NCBI GenBank assembly: GCA_963710745.1
Contig: CAVQBP010000024.1
Location: 930,001-994,000 of the forward strand
Direction: 5' to 3'
DNA length: 64,000 bases
Source of the DNA: CAVQBP01 sp963710745
GTDB taxonomy: Bacteria > Bacteroidota > Ignavibacteria > Ignavibacteriales > Ignavibacteriaceae
A model generated the notes under the pieces. That model did no database searches, was not told the origin of the DNA, and saw only the letters and a list, made by a program, of their open reading frames with translations. Below are positions 9,390 to 18,395 of the stretch, in pieces. Made by a program: the position numbers and the translations under genes. Position 1 is the stretch's first letter, and every line of letters starts with the position of its first letter.

Positions 9390-9926
9390 ATGTATATTAA
9401 ATGGATTGTCTGCAAAGTAAAGGACAATGAAAGACAAAATTTTTCCGAGGCACAGGAGAAATGGGAAAGAACTTCAGAGGCACATGGTTTCATTGCACAA
9501 ACAGGCGGCTGGTGTTTACAAAACAAAAATGAAGCCTGTATAATTTCTTTCTGGGAAAACAAAGAGTTGTATGAAATCTTTATGAGAGATCTGCATGATG
9601 GAATTATTAACGAGAATAGACAGACTAATACTTATAACGAAATATTTGTAGAATATTTCACTTGTATTATCAAAATGGAGGGTGTGGCCGGTACTTTAAA
9701 AGAAGCTGTTCAAAAAGGAAATCTTTTAAGAATCGCAGACTGCATTGTTAAAGCGGAAAAAATAAAACATTTTGAAAAAATGCAGGCGGAATTATGGCTC
9801 CCGGGAATGCGGGAATCTAAAGGAATATTTGGAGGAACATTTTCAAAAAATGAAAATAATAATTTGAGATATCTTGTTTCAACCTTATGGGATAATATAC
9901 AGAATCATACCAACTATTCAGCATAA
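9390..9926 (+). CDS. YdbC/DUF4937-family protein
   Basis: A 178-residue soluble protein with the start typical of YdbC-type proteins (MYIKWIVCKVKDNERQNFSEAQEKW). It has a dimeric alpha-beta-barrel flavour in the first 100 residues (GFIAQTGGWCLQ, ACIISFWENKELYEIFM). The C-terminal part ends in GIFGGTFSKNENNNLRYLVSTLW, which looks like a second monooxygenase-like repeat. Function is unknown; some related folds are antibiotic-biosynthesis monooxygenases. It lies 20 bases after the broken TraB/GumN gene. Confidence 0.75.
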   Translation: MYIKWIVCKVKDNERQNFSEAQEKWERTSEAHGFIAQTGGWCLQNKNEACIISFWENKELYEIFMRDLHDGIINENRQTNTYNEIFVEYFTCIIKMEGVAGTLKEAVQKGNLLRIADCIVKAEKIKHFEKMQAELWLPGMRESKGIFGGTFSKNENNNLRYLVSTLWDNIQNHTNYSA

Positions 9927-10325
9927 TAAACTTTCACATTTACATGATCAATCGGATGCAGCAGATGATATTTCTGAAATAACGGGGAAACAAATAATTA
10001 ATAGTGGATACCTGGAAAGTTATTAAATCTTAAAAAACTAATACTCGGCTGACTGGAAGAAAATTCCCTCACCGCAAAAATTCTTCACGTAAAAAATGTA
10101 TTTTAATAATAAGAAATGTCCGTTTTTCAACTAAAAAGAGGATGGCATTGTTTGTGTACTCCTAAATAATTCACAAAAAAATAATTTATATATTAGCATA
10201 CTTTAAAGCCGAAAAAATTAAAATACCATAAATCACTAACATTTATTTACTTACCATTTCCATTACAACCGATTGGTATAAACCAGGAATTATAGTTTGG
10301 TTTTTCAATTAAAGAAGGAGTTGAA
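9927..10325. other. 399-base intergenic region without a recognised gene
   Basis: Both strands are riddled with stops and I see no protein-like frame, RNA gene or repeat. The only readable signal is the strong AAGAAGGAG Shine-Dalgarno at the right end, which belongs to the outer-membrane protein gene at 10326. Its promoter must lie in this AT-rich stretch, but I cannot place it. Confidence 0.5.
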
Positions 10326-11000
10326 ATGAAAAAAATATTACTGTTTTGTTCATTGTTTTTTATAATGGAAGCGGGCATATCAGCACAAACAATCGGGATT
10401 AATCCTTATTTGTCGGGGGGAATAAACTTTGGATACAATAGCGGTTTAGGAGTTCAGGGGAATTTAACTATATCAAATTTTGCACAGGATTTTCCTGTAT
10501 CTTTCAGACTTGGTGCTGAGTATACAAGCGTTAATCCGGGCAACCCTATCGATGCGAGAGTAATCTTTATAAATGACGCCACCAATGGCGTTCCGGAAAA
10601 AAGCGGATACATTTGGGATTTCAGGATGGATTTCTTATTCCATCTGAAAATTTATTCACTCCCAAAATCCTTCTTTTTTATCGGCCTGAGATATTCTCAG
10701 TTTACTGCGGATTTTGAATTTATAGACGGGAACGAATTCTTTACTATCAACAGTAATCAGTGGGGACTCGGTGCCGGTGTTCAGAGCAATTTTCTTTTAA
10801 CAAGAAGATTGGATCTTGTTTTAACAACCGGTGTCGATTATTATTTATCCAGCATAATCGAAGGACACGATACATCTTATGGACCTGATGGAGAAATAAT
10901 CAACGGGAGAAAGAATTTCACTTACACCGATGCTGATAATGCAATCAATCAGCCAAAGTTTGTTGTTAAGGCCATGATGGGTTTCAATTATTATTTCTGA
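10326..11000 (+). CDS. Outer-membrane beta-barrel protein
   Basis: A 224-residue secreted protein. The first ~20 residues form a Sec signal peptide (ILLFCSLFFIMEAGISAQT). The rest consists of alternating hydrophobic/polar strands with many Gly and aromatic residues, and it ends in an aromatic residue (MMGFNYYF), as expected for BamA-inserted barrels. About eight strands are plausible. A strong GAAGGAG Shine-Dalgarno precedes the ATG. No specific function can be read; small OmpA/OprW-like barrels are the nearest general group. Confidence 0.8.
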   Translation: MKKILLFCSLFFIMEAGISAQTIGINPYLSGGINFGYNSGLGVQGNLTISNFAQDFPVSFRLGAEYTSVNPGNPIDARVIFINDATNGVPEKSGYIWDFRMDFLFHLKIYSLPKSFFFIGLRYSQFTADFEFIDGNEFFTINSNQWGLGAGVQSNFLLTRRLDLVLTTGVDYYLSSIIEGHDTSYGPDGEIINGRKNFTYTDADNAINQPKFVVKAMMGFNYYF

Positions 11001-11033
11001 ACTAATAAGCCAGGAATAATAAAATTTAAAAGA

Positions 11034-11056
11034 ACTGCTATAACCGGCAGCTTTTT
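11034..11056 (+). terminator. Possible intrinsic terminator after the barrel gene
   Basis: A short CTGC/GCAG stem with a loose loop is followed by a run of seven T about 35 bases after the stop at 11000. The stem is weak. An alternative pairing of GCTATAA with TTATAGC spans the same site. Confidence 0.4.
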
Positions 11057-11238
11057 TTATAGCAAATCCTGACTTGTTAAGTAAAAAGTTTTTCTTTTTC
11101 TCTTTCCTGAAATCTTTCCGCAGTTTACTCTTAAGGTTCTGAATATATTATACTCTTATATATACTTCGAAGTTTAAATATGTTTGAGATGTTATTTTAA
11201 TTTTCTAAGTTGATAATACTATAATCAATTAATTTCTG

Positions 11239-12054
11239 ATGGAAGATCAACAGATTATAAAGACATAAATAAAAAAGCCTGGAATATTAAAACCGATATT
11301 CATTTTAATTCTAATTTTTATGATAATGCAAGTTTTATCAAAGGACGAAATTCTCTAAACAGCATAGAAATTGATTTGCTTGGCGATATTAAAGGAAAGT
11401 CCGTTTTACACCTTCAATGTCATTTCGGACAGGATACTATCTCTCTGAACAGGATGGGAGCAAAATCAACAGGTGTAGATATTTCAGATAAAGCAATTCA
11501 AAAAGCTAAAGATCTTGCAGCTTTAACTAATTCAGATTCTGATTTCATTTGCTGTGATATTTATGATCTGCCAAAGATTCTGGACAAGAAATTTGATATT
11601 TTATTTACAAGTTACGGTACAATTGGCTGGCTGCCTGATTTAAACAAATGGGGAAATATAATATCAGGATTTTTAAAGCCTAGCGGTAAATTTGTTTTTG
11701 TAGAATTTCATCCTTTCGTTTGGATGTTTGATGATAATTTCAAATTTATCGAATATCGTTATTTCAATTCAGGTCCTATTGTCGAGTCTATTGAAGGAAC
11801 TTATGCAGATAAAAATTCCAGGATTGTTCAGAAATATGTCTGCTGGAACCACAGCATTAGTGAAGTTATAAACAGCTTATTAAACAACAACCTTGTAATT
11901 ACTTCTTTCAATGAATTTGATTACTCGCCTTACGACTGTTTCAATAATGCAATAGAAATTGAACCGGGTAAATTCAGGATAGAACAATCTTGAGGATAAG
12001 ATCCCGATGGTTTATTCAGTAACTGCGAATAAAAGGGAAGTAAATTTCAGGTAG
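11239..12054 (+). pseudogene. Class I SAM-dependent methyltransferase with frameshifts near both ends
   Basis: The main frame (open 11262-11993) encodes a methyltransferase with the SAM motif I region (SVLHLQCHFGQDT, then TGVDIS) and post-motifs (FICCDIYDLP, FVFVEFHPFVWMFD). It has no good start codon of its own. The likely ATG at 11239 (MEDQ) is in another frame, and one missing base near 11250 would join it to DYKDINKKAW. At the 3' end the frame stops after KFRIEQS. Removing one base near 11985 continues it as NLEDKIPMVYSVTANKREV, a normal family tail, to a TAG at 12052-12054. The intact protein would have about 271 residues. Substrate is unknown. Whether it is decayed or mis-sequenced cannot be decided here. 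Confidence 0.75.
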
Positions 12055-12068
12055 TCAAAGAGGGAAAT

Positions 12069-12971
12069 ATGAAAAGGTTGATTACTTACCAGATTGATTC
12101 ATTTACAAAAGAAAAATTCAAAGGTAATCCTGCCGGTGTAGTAGTTAATGCGGATGGCTTAAGTGACATTCAAATGCAATTAATTGCTAGAGAATTAAAT
12201 AATTCTGAGACGGCATTTCTCTTCTCAAAAGACAGCGACGATTGTGATGGAGTAATTAGATATTTTACACCCAAAACAGAAGTTCCCACTTGTGGTCACG
12301 CTACCATTGCTGCAATGTATGCAAAAGCTCTTGAAGAAAACCTGAAATCGTGTGTGCTAAACACAAAAACTAAAATAGGAATTTTACTGTTCGAAATAAT
12401 TAAACAGGATAATGACTATCAGGTAATAATGACTCAGGGTTCATTTGAGCTTAGTCCTGACTTAGATGATAATGTAACACGGATGATACTTACATCTTTA
12501 GGCTTAAATAAATCTGATCTGGATGATCGATGCCCTGTACAAATTGCTTCAACCGGACATTCAAAAGTAATGATTGGAATAAAAAGCAGGGACAAATTAA
12601 ATAATCTAAAACCTGATTTTCAGAAGTTATCAGAATTAAGTGCTTTAATAAAATGCAACGGTTATTTTGTTTTTACATTTGATTCAAATAATAAAGACAT
12701 ACTTACATACGGAAGAATGTTTGCACCTGCGATCGGAATAAATGAAGACCCTGTAACCGGTAATGCAAACGGGCCTTTGGGAGGATATCTCATCCAGAAT
12801 AATATTATTGAGCATGACGGGAAATATTTTGAATTTAACGGAGGTCAGGGGGAAACTATCAAAAGGTTCGGAATTATAAATGTCCGTGTTAAAATATATA
12901 ATGGGAAACCAGTATTAATTCAGATAAAAGGTGATGCTGTTGTAATATTCAGAACCGAGCTAATTATCTGA
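12069..12971 (+). CDS. PhzF family isomerase/epimerase
   Basis: A 300-residue PhzF-like protein made of two similar diaminopimelate-epimerase-type halves. The conserved N-terminal features are present: FKGNPAGVV, the acidic catalytic site in LNNSETAFL, and the TPKTEVPTCGHATIAA loop. The C-terminal half has MFAPAIGINEDPVTGNANGPLGGYL, the second signature, and the GQGETIKR motif. PhzF itself isomerises a phenazine precursor, but most genomic members have unknown substrates, and no phenazine genes are present here. AGAGGGAA precedes the ATG. Confidence 0.92.
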   Translation: MKRLITYQIDSFTKEKFKGNPAGVVVNADGLSDIQMQLIARELNNSETAFLFSKDSDDCDGVIRYFTPKTEVPTCGHATIAAMYAKALEENLKSCVLNTKTKIGILLFEIIKQDNDYQVIMTQGSFELSPDLDDNVTRMILTSLGLNKSDLDDRCPVQIASTGHSKVMIGIKSRDKLNNLKPDFQKLSELSALIKCNGYFVFTFDSNNKDILTYGRMFAPAIGINEDPVTGNANGPLGGYLIQNNIIEHDGKYFEFNGGQGETIKRFGIINVRVKIYNGKPVLIQIKGDAVVIFRTELII

Positions 12972-13111
12972 GATCAGCAAATAATTAAATAAAAATATAA
13001 ATTGAATTTTTTCAATCTTCCTTTCACCTTTTCCTGTGGAAATAAAATAAATTAAGATTATTTTAATTACACTATTATTAAATAGAATATTTTACAAGGT
13101 TTTAACTCAAT

Positions 13112-16024
13112 ATGAAAAATAAAAATACCTGGTCACCAAAGGTTCTTGTTCTAAATGCCAGATTAAAAACAGTGAATCTGTTTTTGAAATCGCGAAATAT
13201 TACAATTCTAATAATTTCGTTATTATTTTTTGTTTTATTTTCATCATGCAACATCTTTATTAAAAGTATTGAAATAAGCCGTTTACGTTGTGAGTATAAA
13301 AGAAATCCGGTAACAGATAAGCAGCAACCGAGATTGAGCTGGATTCTGGACTCGGATGATTTTGGACAAAAGCAGACTGCCTATCGAATCCTTGTAGCTT
13401 CTTCTCCTGAAAAACTATCTCCCGGAAATGCGGATTTATGGGATACAAAAAAAATTACCGGAGATGAAACTTATCAGATTAAATACCAGGGAAAACCTCT
13501 GCATTCAGGTAAGATTTGCTATTGGAAAGTAATGAGCTGGGATATGGAGGGTAATTCGAGTAAATGGAGCCAGACTGCAAAATGGGAAATGGGTCTGCTG
13601 AATAAAAGCGATTGGAAAGGAAAATGGATCGGGTTGGACCTGAACAATCTCGGCATAGGAAAGACTTATCACCTTCCTCCCGCACCATACCTGAGAAAAA
13701 GTATTAATATCAAAAATAAAATTAAAAATGCACGTCTTTATGTTTCTGCATTGGGTTTATATGAATTTTATATAAACGGAAAAAGAATAGGGAGGGATTA
13801 TTTAACCCCCGGCTGGACAGATTATAATAAACGTGTTTATTACCAGACTTATGATGTAACAGACGAATTACAAACGGGCAGAAATGTTTTAGGTTCAATA
13901 CTGTCTTATGGATGGTATGCCGGCTATATTGGATATGCTTTATTAAATCACTTACCCAAAGTAAAAGGTTTCTATGGAGATGTTCCGGCTTTAATGGCGC
14001 AGGTAAAAGTTGAATATGAAAACGGTACGTCGGAAATATTTGCTACGGATGAAACCTGGAAAGCTGACTACGGTCCTGTCGTCGAATCTGATATTCTGGA
14101 AGGCGAAACTTATGATGCACGAAAAGAATTAAGAAACTGGGATAGCCCTCGCTTTAATGATAGCTCCTGGAAACAGGCAGAGATAATTGACACATCAGCC
14201 AGAAACCTTGAATGCTCACCGGGTGTTCCCGTTCGGATAACCGGTACTATAAAACCCAAATCAATAAGAAAATTTAACAATGATTATATTTTTGATATGG
14301 GACAGAATTTTGCCGGTGTTGCGAAACTTAAAATAAAAGGAGATGCAGGAGATACAATCGTCATGCGCTATGGCGAAATGCTCTACCCGGATGGCAGCTT
14401 AATGACAAAGAACCTTCGGATGGCAAGAGCAACAGACACTTATATACTGAAAGGAGATCCGGAAGGTGAAGAGTGGACTCCCGATTTTACATATCATGGG
14501 TTCCAATATGTTGAAGTAAGCGGCTTAAAAGAAAAACCCGATACCGGATTAATTACCGGGCTTGTGTTAGGTTCTAATACACGCATAACAGCAAATTTTG
14601 AATGCAGCGATTCAATGGTTAATAAATTATACAGCAATATTGTCTGGACTCAGAGATCAAACTTTGTGGATATCCCGACTGATTGTCCTCAAAGAGATGA
14701 AAGACTAGGATGGACAGGCGATGCCCAGGTATACATAAGTTCTGCAACTTTAAATATGGATGTAGCTGCATTTTATTCTAAATGGCTGGTGGACCTTAAC
14801 GATTCGCAGCTTAAGAACGGAGCTTACCCGTTTTTTGCTCCTTCACCTCCCGGTTTTGGTTCCAATGGTTTTTCACCCGGATGGATGGAGGCAGGTATTA
14901 TATGTCCTTATCAAATCTACAAGACTTATGATGACACTGAAATAGTAAATAAGTTCTGGCCGAATATGTCGAAATTTATGTCTTTCCTGGAAAAGCGGGC
15001 AAAGGGCAAATACTTTTTCCCCGAAGGAGCTTTCGCAGACATTGGCCCCAAAGGCGGATTCGGCGATTGGCTGTCAATCGGCAAAAAAACATCACCTGAT
15101 ATGCTTGCCACAATGTATTACGGATATTGTTCTTCACTCATGTCAGAAATGGCTAAAGCAGTTGGTAATAAAACAGAGGCTGAATATTATGCTTCTTTAT
15201 TTAAGAAAATTAAACAAGCTTTTCTTGAACATTATGCAGCACCGGATGGAAAGCTCAAATGTAACGAAGCAGCTTACGGAAACGGCGAAGGCTATGTTGA
15301 CGGCAGCAGAGGATTTACAGGCCATACTCAAACTGCTTATGCAAATGCTATTTATATGCATATGCTTCCCGATAGTCTTATACTCGTTGCAGGTAAGTAT
15401 CTAAATCAATTAATAGAAGAAAATAACGGATACCTTACTACCGGTTTTCTCGGTGTTAAGCCTTTACTCCCGGCATTATCTGAAACCGGTTATGCTGAAA
15501 CTGCATATCAATTACTCTTAAACAAAAAATATCCTTCATGGGGTTATGAAATTGAGAACGGAGCTACTACAATCTGGGAAAGATGGGACAGCTATACAAA
15601 AGGAAAAGGATTCCAGGATGCTGGAATGAATTCATTCGATCATTATTCATTAGGATCCGTTTGTGAATGGATGTTCCAATATATGGCCGGAATAAAATCT
15701 GAAGGAACTGCTTATAAACATATTGTTATTAAACCCGATATTCCTAAAGATAAAATCAAATTTGTAAATGCTTCAATTATTACAATGAATGGTAAAGTTG
15801 GTTCATCATGGAAACTGGAAGGAAATAAATTGATTATGGATGTTATTATTCCTGTTAATACTACGGCGGAAATATACATTCCATCTTCTGAACCCGGGGC
15901 AATAAAAATTAACGGCAATCAATTAAATAAATTGGCTTACATTCAAATCGATAAATTTGAAAATAATTTTCAAGCAATTAAAGCTAGTTCAGGCAGGTAT
16001 AAAATCGAATCAACATTAAAATAA
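13112..16024 (+). CDS. Alpha-L-rhamnosidase, GH78 type, lipoprotein
   Basis: A 970-residue GH78-like enzyme expected to release alpha-L-rhamnose from oligosaccharides or glycosides. The N-terminus has a ~30-residue lead, a hydrophobic segment and a lipobox-like FSSC (Cys46), so it is probably a lipoprotein. An N-terminal Ig-like domain (RCEYKRNPVTDKQQPRLSW) and a carbohydrate-binding sandwich (LYVSALGLYEFYINGKRIG) follow. The (alpha/alpha)6 catalytic domain contains FVDIPTDCPQRDERLGWTGD, which carries the acidic residues characteristic of GH78. A C-terminal sandwich domain closes the protein, with ATTIWERWDSY before it. Length and order are typical. A 72-base gap separates it from the next exported enzyme gene, suggesting a two-gene unit. 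Confidence 0.93.
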   Translation: MKNKNTWSPKVLVLNARLKTVNLFLKSRNITILIISLLFFVLFSSCNIFIKSIEISRLRCEYKRNPVTDKQQPRLSWILDSDDFGQKQTAYRILVASSPEKLSPGNADLWDTKKITGDETYQIKYQGKPLHSGKICYWKVMSWDMEGNSSKWSQTAKWEMGLLNKSDWKGKWIGLDLNNLGIGKTYHLPPAPYLRKSINIKNKIKNARLYVSALGLYEFYINGKRIGRDYLTPGWTDYNKRVYYQTYDVTDELQTGRNVLGSILSYGWYAGYIGYALLNHLPKVKGFYGDVPALMAQVKVEYENGTSEIFATDETWKADYGPVVESDILEGETYDARKELRNWDSPRFNDSSWKQAEIIDTSARNLECSPGVPVRITGTIKPKSIRKFNNDYIFDMGQNFAGVAKLKIKGDAGDTIVMRYGEMLYPDGSLMTKNLRMARATDTYILKGDPEGEEWTPDFTYHGFQYVEVSGLKEKPDTGLITGLVLGSNTRITANFECSDSMVNKLYSNIVWTQRSNFVDIPTDCPQRDERLGWTGDAQVYISSATLNMDVAAFYSKWLVDLNDSQLKNGAYPFFAPSPPGFGSNGFSPGWMEAGIICPYQIYKTYDDTEIVNKFWPNMSKFMSFLEKRAKGKYFFPEGAFADIGPKGGFGDWLSIGKKTSPDMLATMYYGYCSSLMSEMAKAVGNKTEAEYYASLFKKIKQAFLEHYAAPDGKLKCNEAAYGNGEGYVDGSRGFTGHTQTAYANAIYMHMLPDSLILVAGKYLNQLIEENNGYLTTGFLGVKPLLPALSETGYAETAYQLLLNKKYPSWGYEIENGATTIWERWDSYTKGKGFQDAGMNSFDHYSLGSVCEWMFQYMAGIKSEGTAYKHIVIKPDIPKDKIKFVNASIITMNGKVGSSWKLEGNKLIMDVIIPVNTTAEIYIPSSEPGAIKINGNQLNKLAYIQIDKFENNFQAIKASSGRYKIESTLK

Positions 16025-16096
16025 TATTAAAATTAATTTATAAAGATATAAATTCTGAAATAAATTTTCTGCATCAAAATATTTTAAGGATCAATT

Positions 16097-18142
16097 GTGA
16101 AAAAAATATTCATTCGTATCATTATTTTTTTACTTTGTATTATTCCGGGATTAAGTATAGCTCAAAATTCTATTAACAGACCGCCCGCCATCCCTCTTAT
16201 AACCAGCAACCCTTACTTCAGCATCTGGTCTTTTACTGATAATCCGGCTGATGATTACACACGGCATTGGACAGGCAGTACAATGAGTGTATTTTCAATG
16301 GTTAAAATTGATAATAAAAATTATCGTCTGCTTGGAAGCAATGTCGGTTCAATACCCGCGCTTCAACTGAAACAAACTATCATAAATCCAACTCAAACAA
16401 TATTTATATACGACGATGCCGAGATAGAATTAAAACTGTTATTCACTACCCCGTTGCTTCCTGATTCTTTAAACCTCATTTCCGAAGATGCATCATATAT
16501 AACATGGCAGGTAAAATCGATTGATGGGAATGAACATGATGTTTCTGTGTATGTTGATAATTGTGCCGAACTATGCTTGAACACTGCTAATCAGAAAGTT
16601 ACATGGGGAAGATTGAAGCTCAAAAACGGAATTGCAATGAAAATGGGCTCAACCCTTCAGCCTGTTCTTGAAAAGAGCGGTGATGATCTTAGAATTGATT
16701 GGGGATATGTTTACCTGGTTTCTCCTGAAGATCAAAGTCCTGAGAGTGCAATATCTTCTGCCGGTGAAGTAAGAAACGATTTTATAAATAACAATACCTT
16801 ACCGGATGAAGATGATTTTAATATTCCGCGCCAGGGAAATGACGGCTGGCCGGTTCAGGCTTTGGCTTTTCATCTGGGAAAAGTCGGAAGTGTAACAAAA
16901 GAAGTTTATTCAATCCTGGCTTATGATGATATTTATGCCATAGAGTATTTTCACCGTCAAATAACTGACTACTGGAAAAGAGATGGGAAAACAATAAATA
17001 ATGTTATTGATGAGAGAATTAATAATTATAACACACTAATGAATAAATGTGAGAATTTTGATAAAGATTTGATTTCCGGATTGAATGAAAAAGGAGGGAA
17101 AGATTACGCATTGATTTGCGCATTGGCATACAGGCAGGTTTTTGCCGCTCATAAACTTGCGGTGGATATTGATGGTACACCAATGCTTTTTCCAAAAGAA
17201 AATTTCAGCAACGGGTGCATCAGCACTGTAGATGTTATTTATCCATCGGCCCCGTTCTTTTTATATTTTAATCCTAAGCTCCTTAAAGCTTTATTAACTC
17301 CTGTTTTTGAATATGCGGCTATGCCGAAATGGAAATTTTCTTTTGCTCCGCACGATCTCGGCACTTATCCTAAAGCAAACGGCCAGGTCTATGGCGGCGG
17401 AGAGAAATCGGAAGAAAACCAGATGCCTGTTGAAGAATCAGGCAATATGATCATCCTGACTTATGGAATATGCAGAGCTGATAATAATACAAGCTATGCT
17501 GAAAAATATTGGAGCAGACTTGAAAAGTGGGCAGAGTATCTGAAGGAAAAAGGTCTGGATCCTGAAAACCAGTTATGCACTGATGATTTTACCGGGCATC
17601 TTGCTCACAATACAAATTTGTCTGTTAAAGCAATTGTTGCGTTGGATTGTTTTTCAAAGATTTGTGAAATGGCCGGAAAAAAATATAAAGCAGAAGAATT
17701 TCACAATCTTGCAAAAGTATTTGCAAATAAATGGGAGAAGATGGCTTTCGATAAAGATCATTACAAATTAGCATTTGATAAACCGGGAACCTGGAGCATG
17801 AAGTATAATCTTGTTTGGGATAAGCTGTTTAATCTTAACCTTTTTCCTGAAAAAGTGTTCGATCTGGAACTAAAATTCTATAAAACAAAACTAAATAAGT
17901 ACGGACTTCCCCTGGATAACAGAGCCGACTTTACAAAGCCCGAATGGATGACATGGACTGCATCAATGTATGCTGATAAAAAGGATTTCGAGGATTATAT
18001 GCATACGATAGCTGAATATTTAAATAATACTCCAGACAGAGTTCCTTTCAGCGATTGGTATGATACAAAAACTGCGCATAAGGACGGATTCCAGGCAAGA
18101 AGCGTTGTGGGAGGCATATTTATTAAACTGCTGTTCAAATAG
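16097..18142 (+). CDS. Glutaminase A-like exported protein (DUF4965/DUF5127/DUF1793)
   Basis: A 681-residue protein with a Sec signal peptide (FIRIIIFLLCIIPGLSIAQ). The N-terminal beta-sandwich part starts RPPAIPLITSNPYFSIWS and includes DDYTRHWTG. A C-terminal (alpha/alpha)6 region contains YPSAPFFLYFNPKLL, WKFSFAPHDLGTYPKANGQVYGGG and TEP-like strings ending KDGFQARSVVGGIFIKLL. This order matches proteins named after the fungal glutaminase GtaA. In Bacteroidota the family is common in glycan loci, and the true substrate may be a glycan, not glutamine. It directly follows the rhamnosidase gene. Confidence 0.85.
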   Translation: MKKIFIRIIIFLLCIIPGLSIAQNSINRPPAIPLITSNPYFSIWSFTDNPADDYTRHWTGSTMSVFSMVKIDNKNYRLLGSNVGSIPALQLKQTIINPTQTIFIYDDAEIELKLLFTTPLLPDSLNLISEDASYITWQVKSIDGNEHDVSVYVDNCAELCLNTANQKVTWGRLKLKNGIAMKMGSTLQPVLEKSGDDLRIDWGYVYLVSPEDQSPESAISSAGEVRNDFINNNTLPDEDDFNIPRQGNDGWPVQALAFHLGKVGSVTKEVYSILAYDDIYAIEYFHRQITDYWKRDGKTINNVIDERINNYNTLMNKCENFDKDLISGLNEKGGKDYALICALAYRQVFAAHKLAVDIDGTPMLFPKENFSNGCISTVDVIYPSAPFFLYFNPKLLKALLTPVFEYAAMPKWKFSFAPHDLGTYPKANGQVYGGGEKSEENQMPVEESGNMIILTYGICRADNNTSYAEKYWSRLEKWAEYLKEKGLDPENQLCTDDFTGHLAHNTNLSVKAIVALDCFSKICEMAGKKYKAEEFHNLAKVFANKWEKMAFDKDHYKLAFDKPGTWSMKYNLVWDKLFNLNLFPEKVFDLELKFYKTKLNKYGLPLDNRADFTKPEWMTWTASMYADKKDFEDYMHTIAEYLNNTPDRVPFSDWYDTKTAHKDGFQARSVVGGIFIKLLFK

Positions 18143-18149
18143 CTGTAGT

Positions 18150-18167
18150 GGATGAAAATTTTCATCC
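18150..18167. repeat. 18-base perfect palindrome, copy 1
   Basis: GGATGAAAATTTTCATCC is its own reverse complement and begins 8 bases after the glutaminase-like stop codon. GCTG and CAGC just outside can lengthen the hairpin. An identical 18-mer lies after uvrB at 36543-36560. Confidence 0.8.
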
Positions 18168-18224
18168 CCCAGCGTAAGCCCAATTTATCGAATGTAATAA
18201 AGGGTTTTAAAATGGTGTAACCAA

Positions 18225-18251
18225 CTGGTGTAAAACCTTCGATTACACCAG
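18225..18251. other. 9-base-pair stem-loop
   Basis: CTGGTGTAA pairs perfectly with TTACACCAG across a 9-base loop. TGGTGTAA also occurs as a direct repeat at 18213-18220. There is no T-run, so termination is not clear. Confidence 0.6.
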
Positions 18252-18263
18252 CTTCAAATAGCG

Positions 18264-18291
18264 GTAGTGAACGAATATTTTCGTCCACTAC
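18264..18291. repeat. 28-base imperfect palindrome related to copy 1
   Basis: GTAGTG pairs with CACTAC and ACGAA with TTCGT, with one mismatch between them and a TATT loop. Its flank GTAGTG and core resemble the GTAGTGGATGAAAA of the 18150 copy. It looks like a diverged member of the same repeat family. Confidence 0.65.
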
Positions 18292-18395
18292 AATACCCCT
18301 TTTCCAACCAAAATGATTTTTCATTCAAATAATTGACATTCCCATTAGAAGATTGGATATTAATGCAATAATTTTTGCAGTTTGTTGAGGAATAG

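Noticed and set aside
12069..12971. Considered phenazine biosynthesis because of PhzF.
   Set aside because: No other phz genes are present; PhzF-like proteins are widespread without phenazine production.
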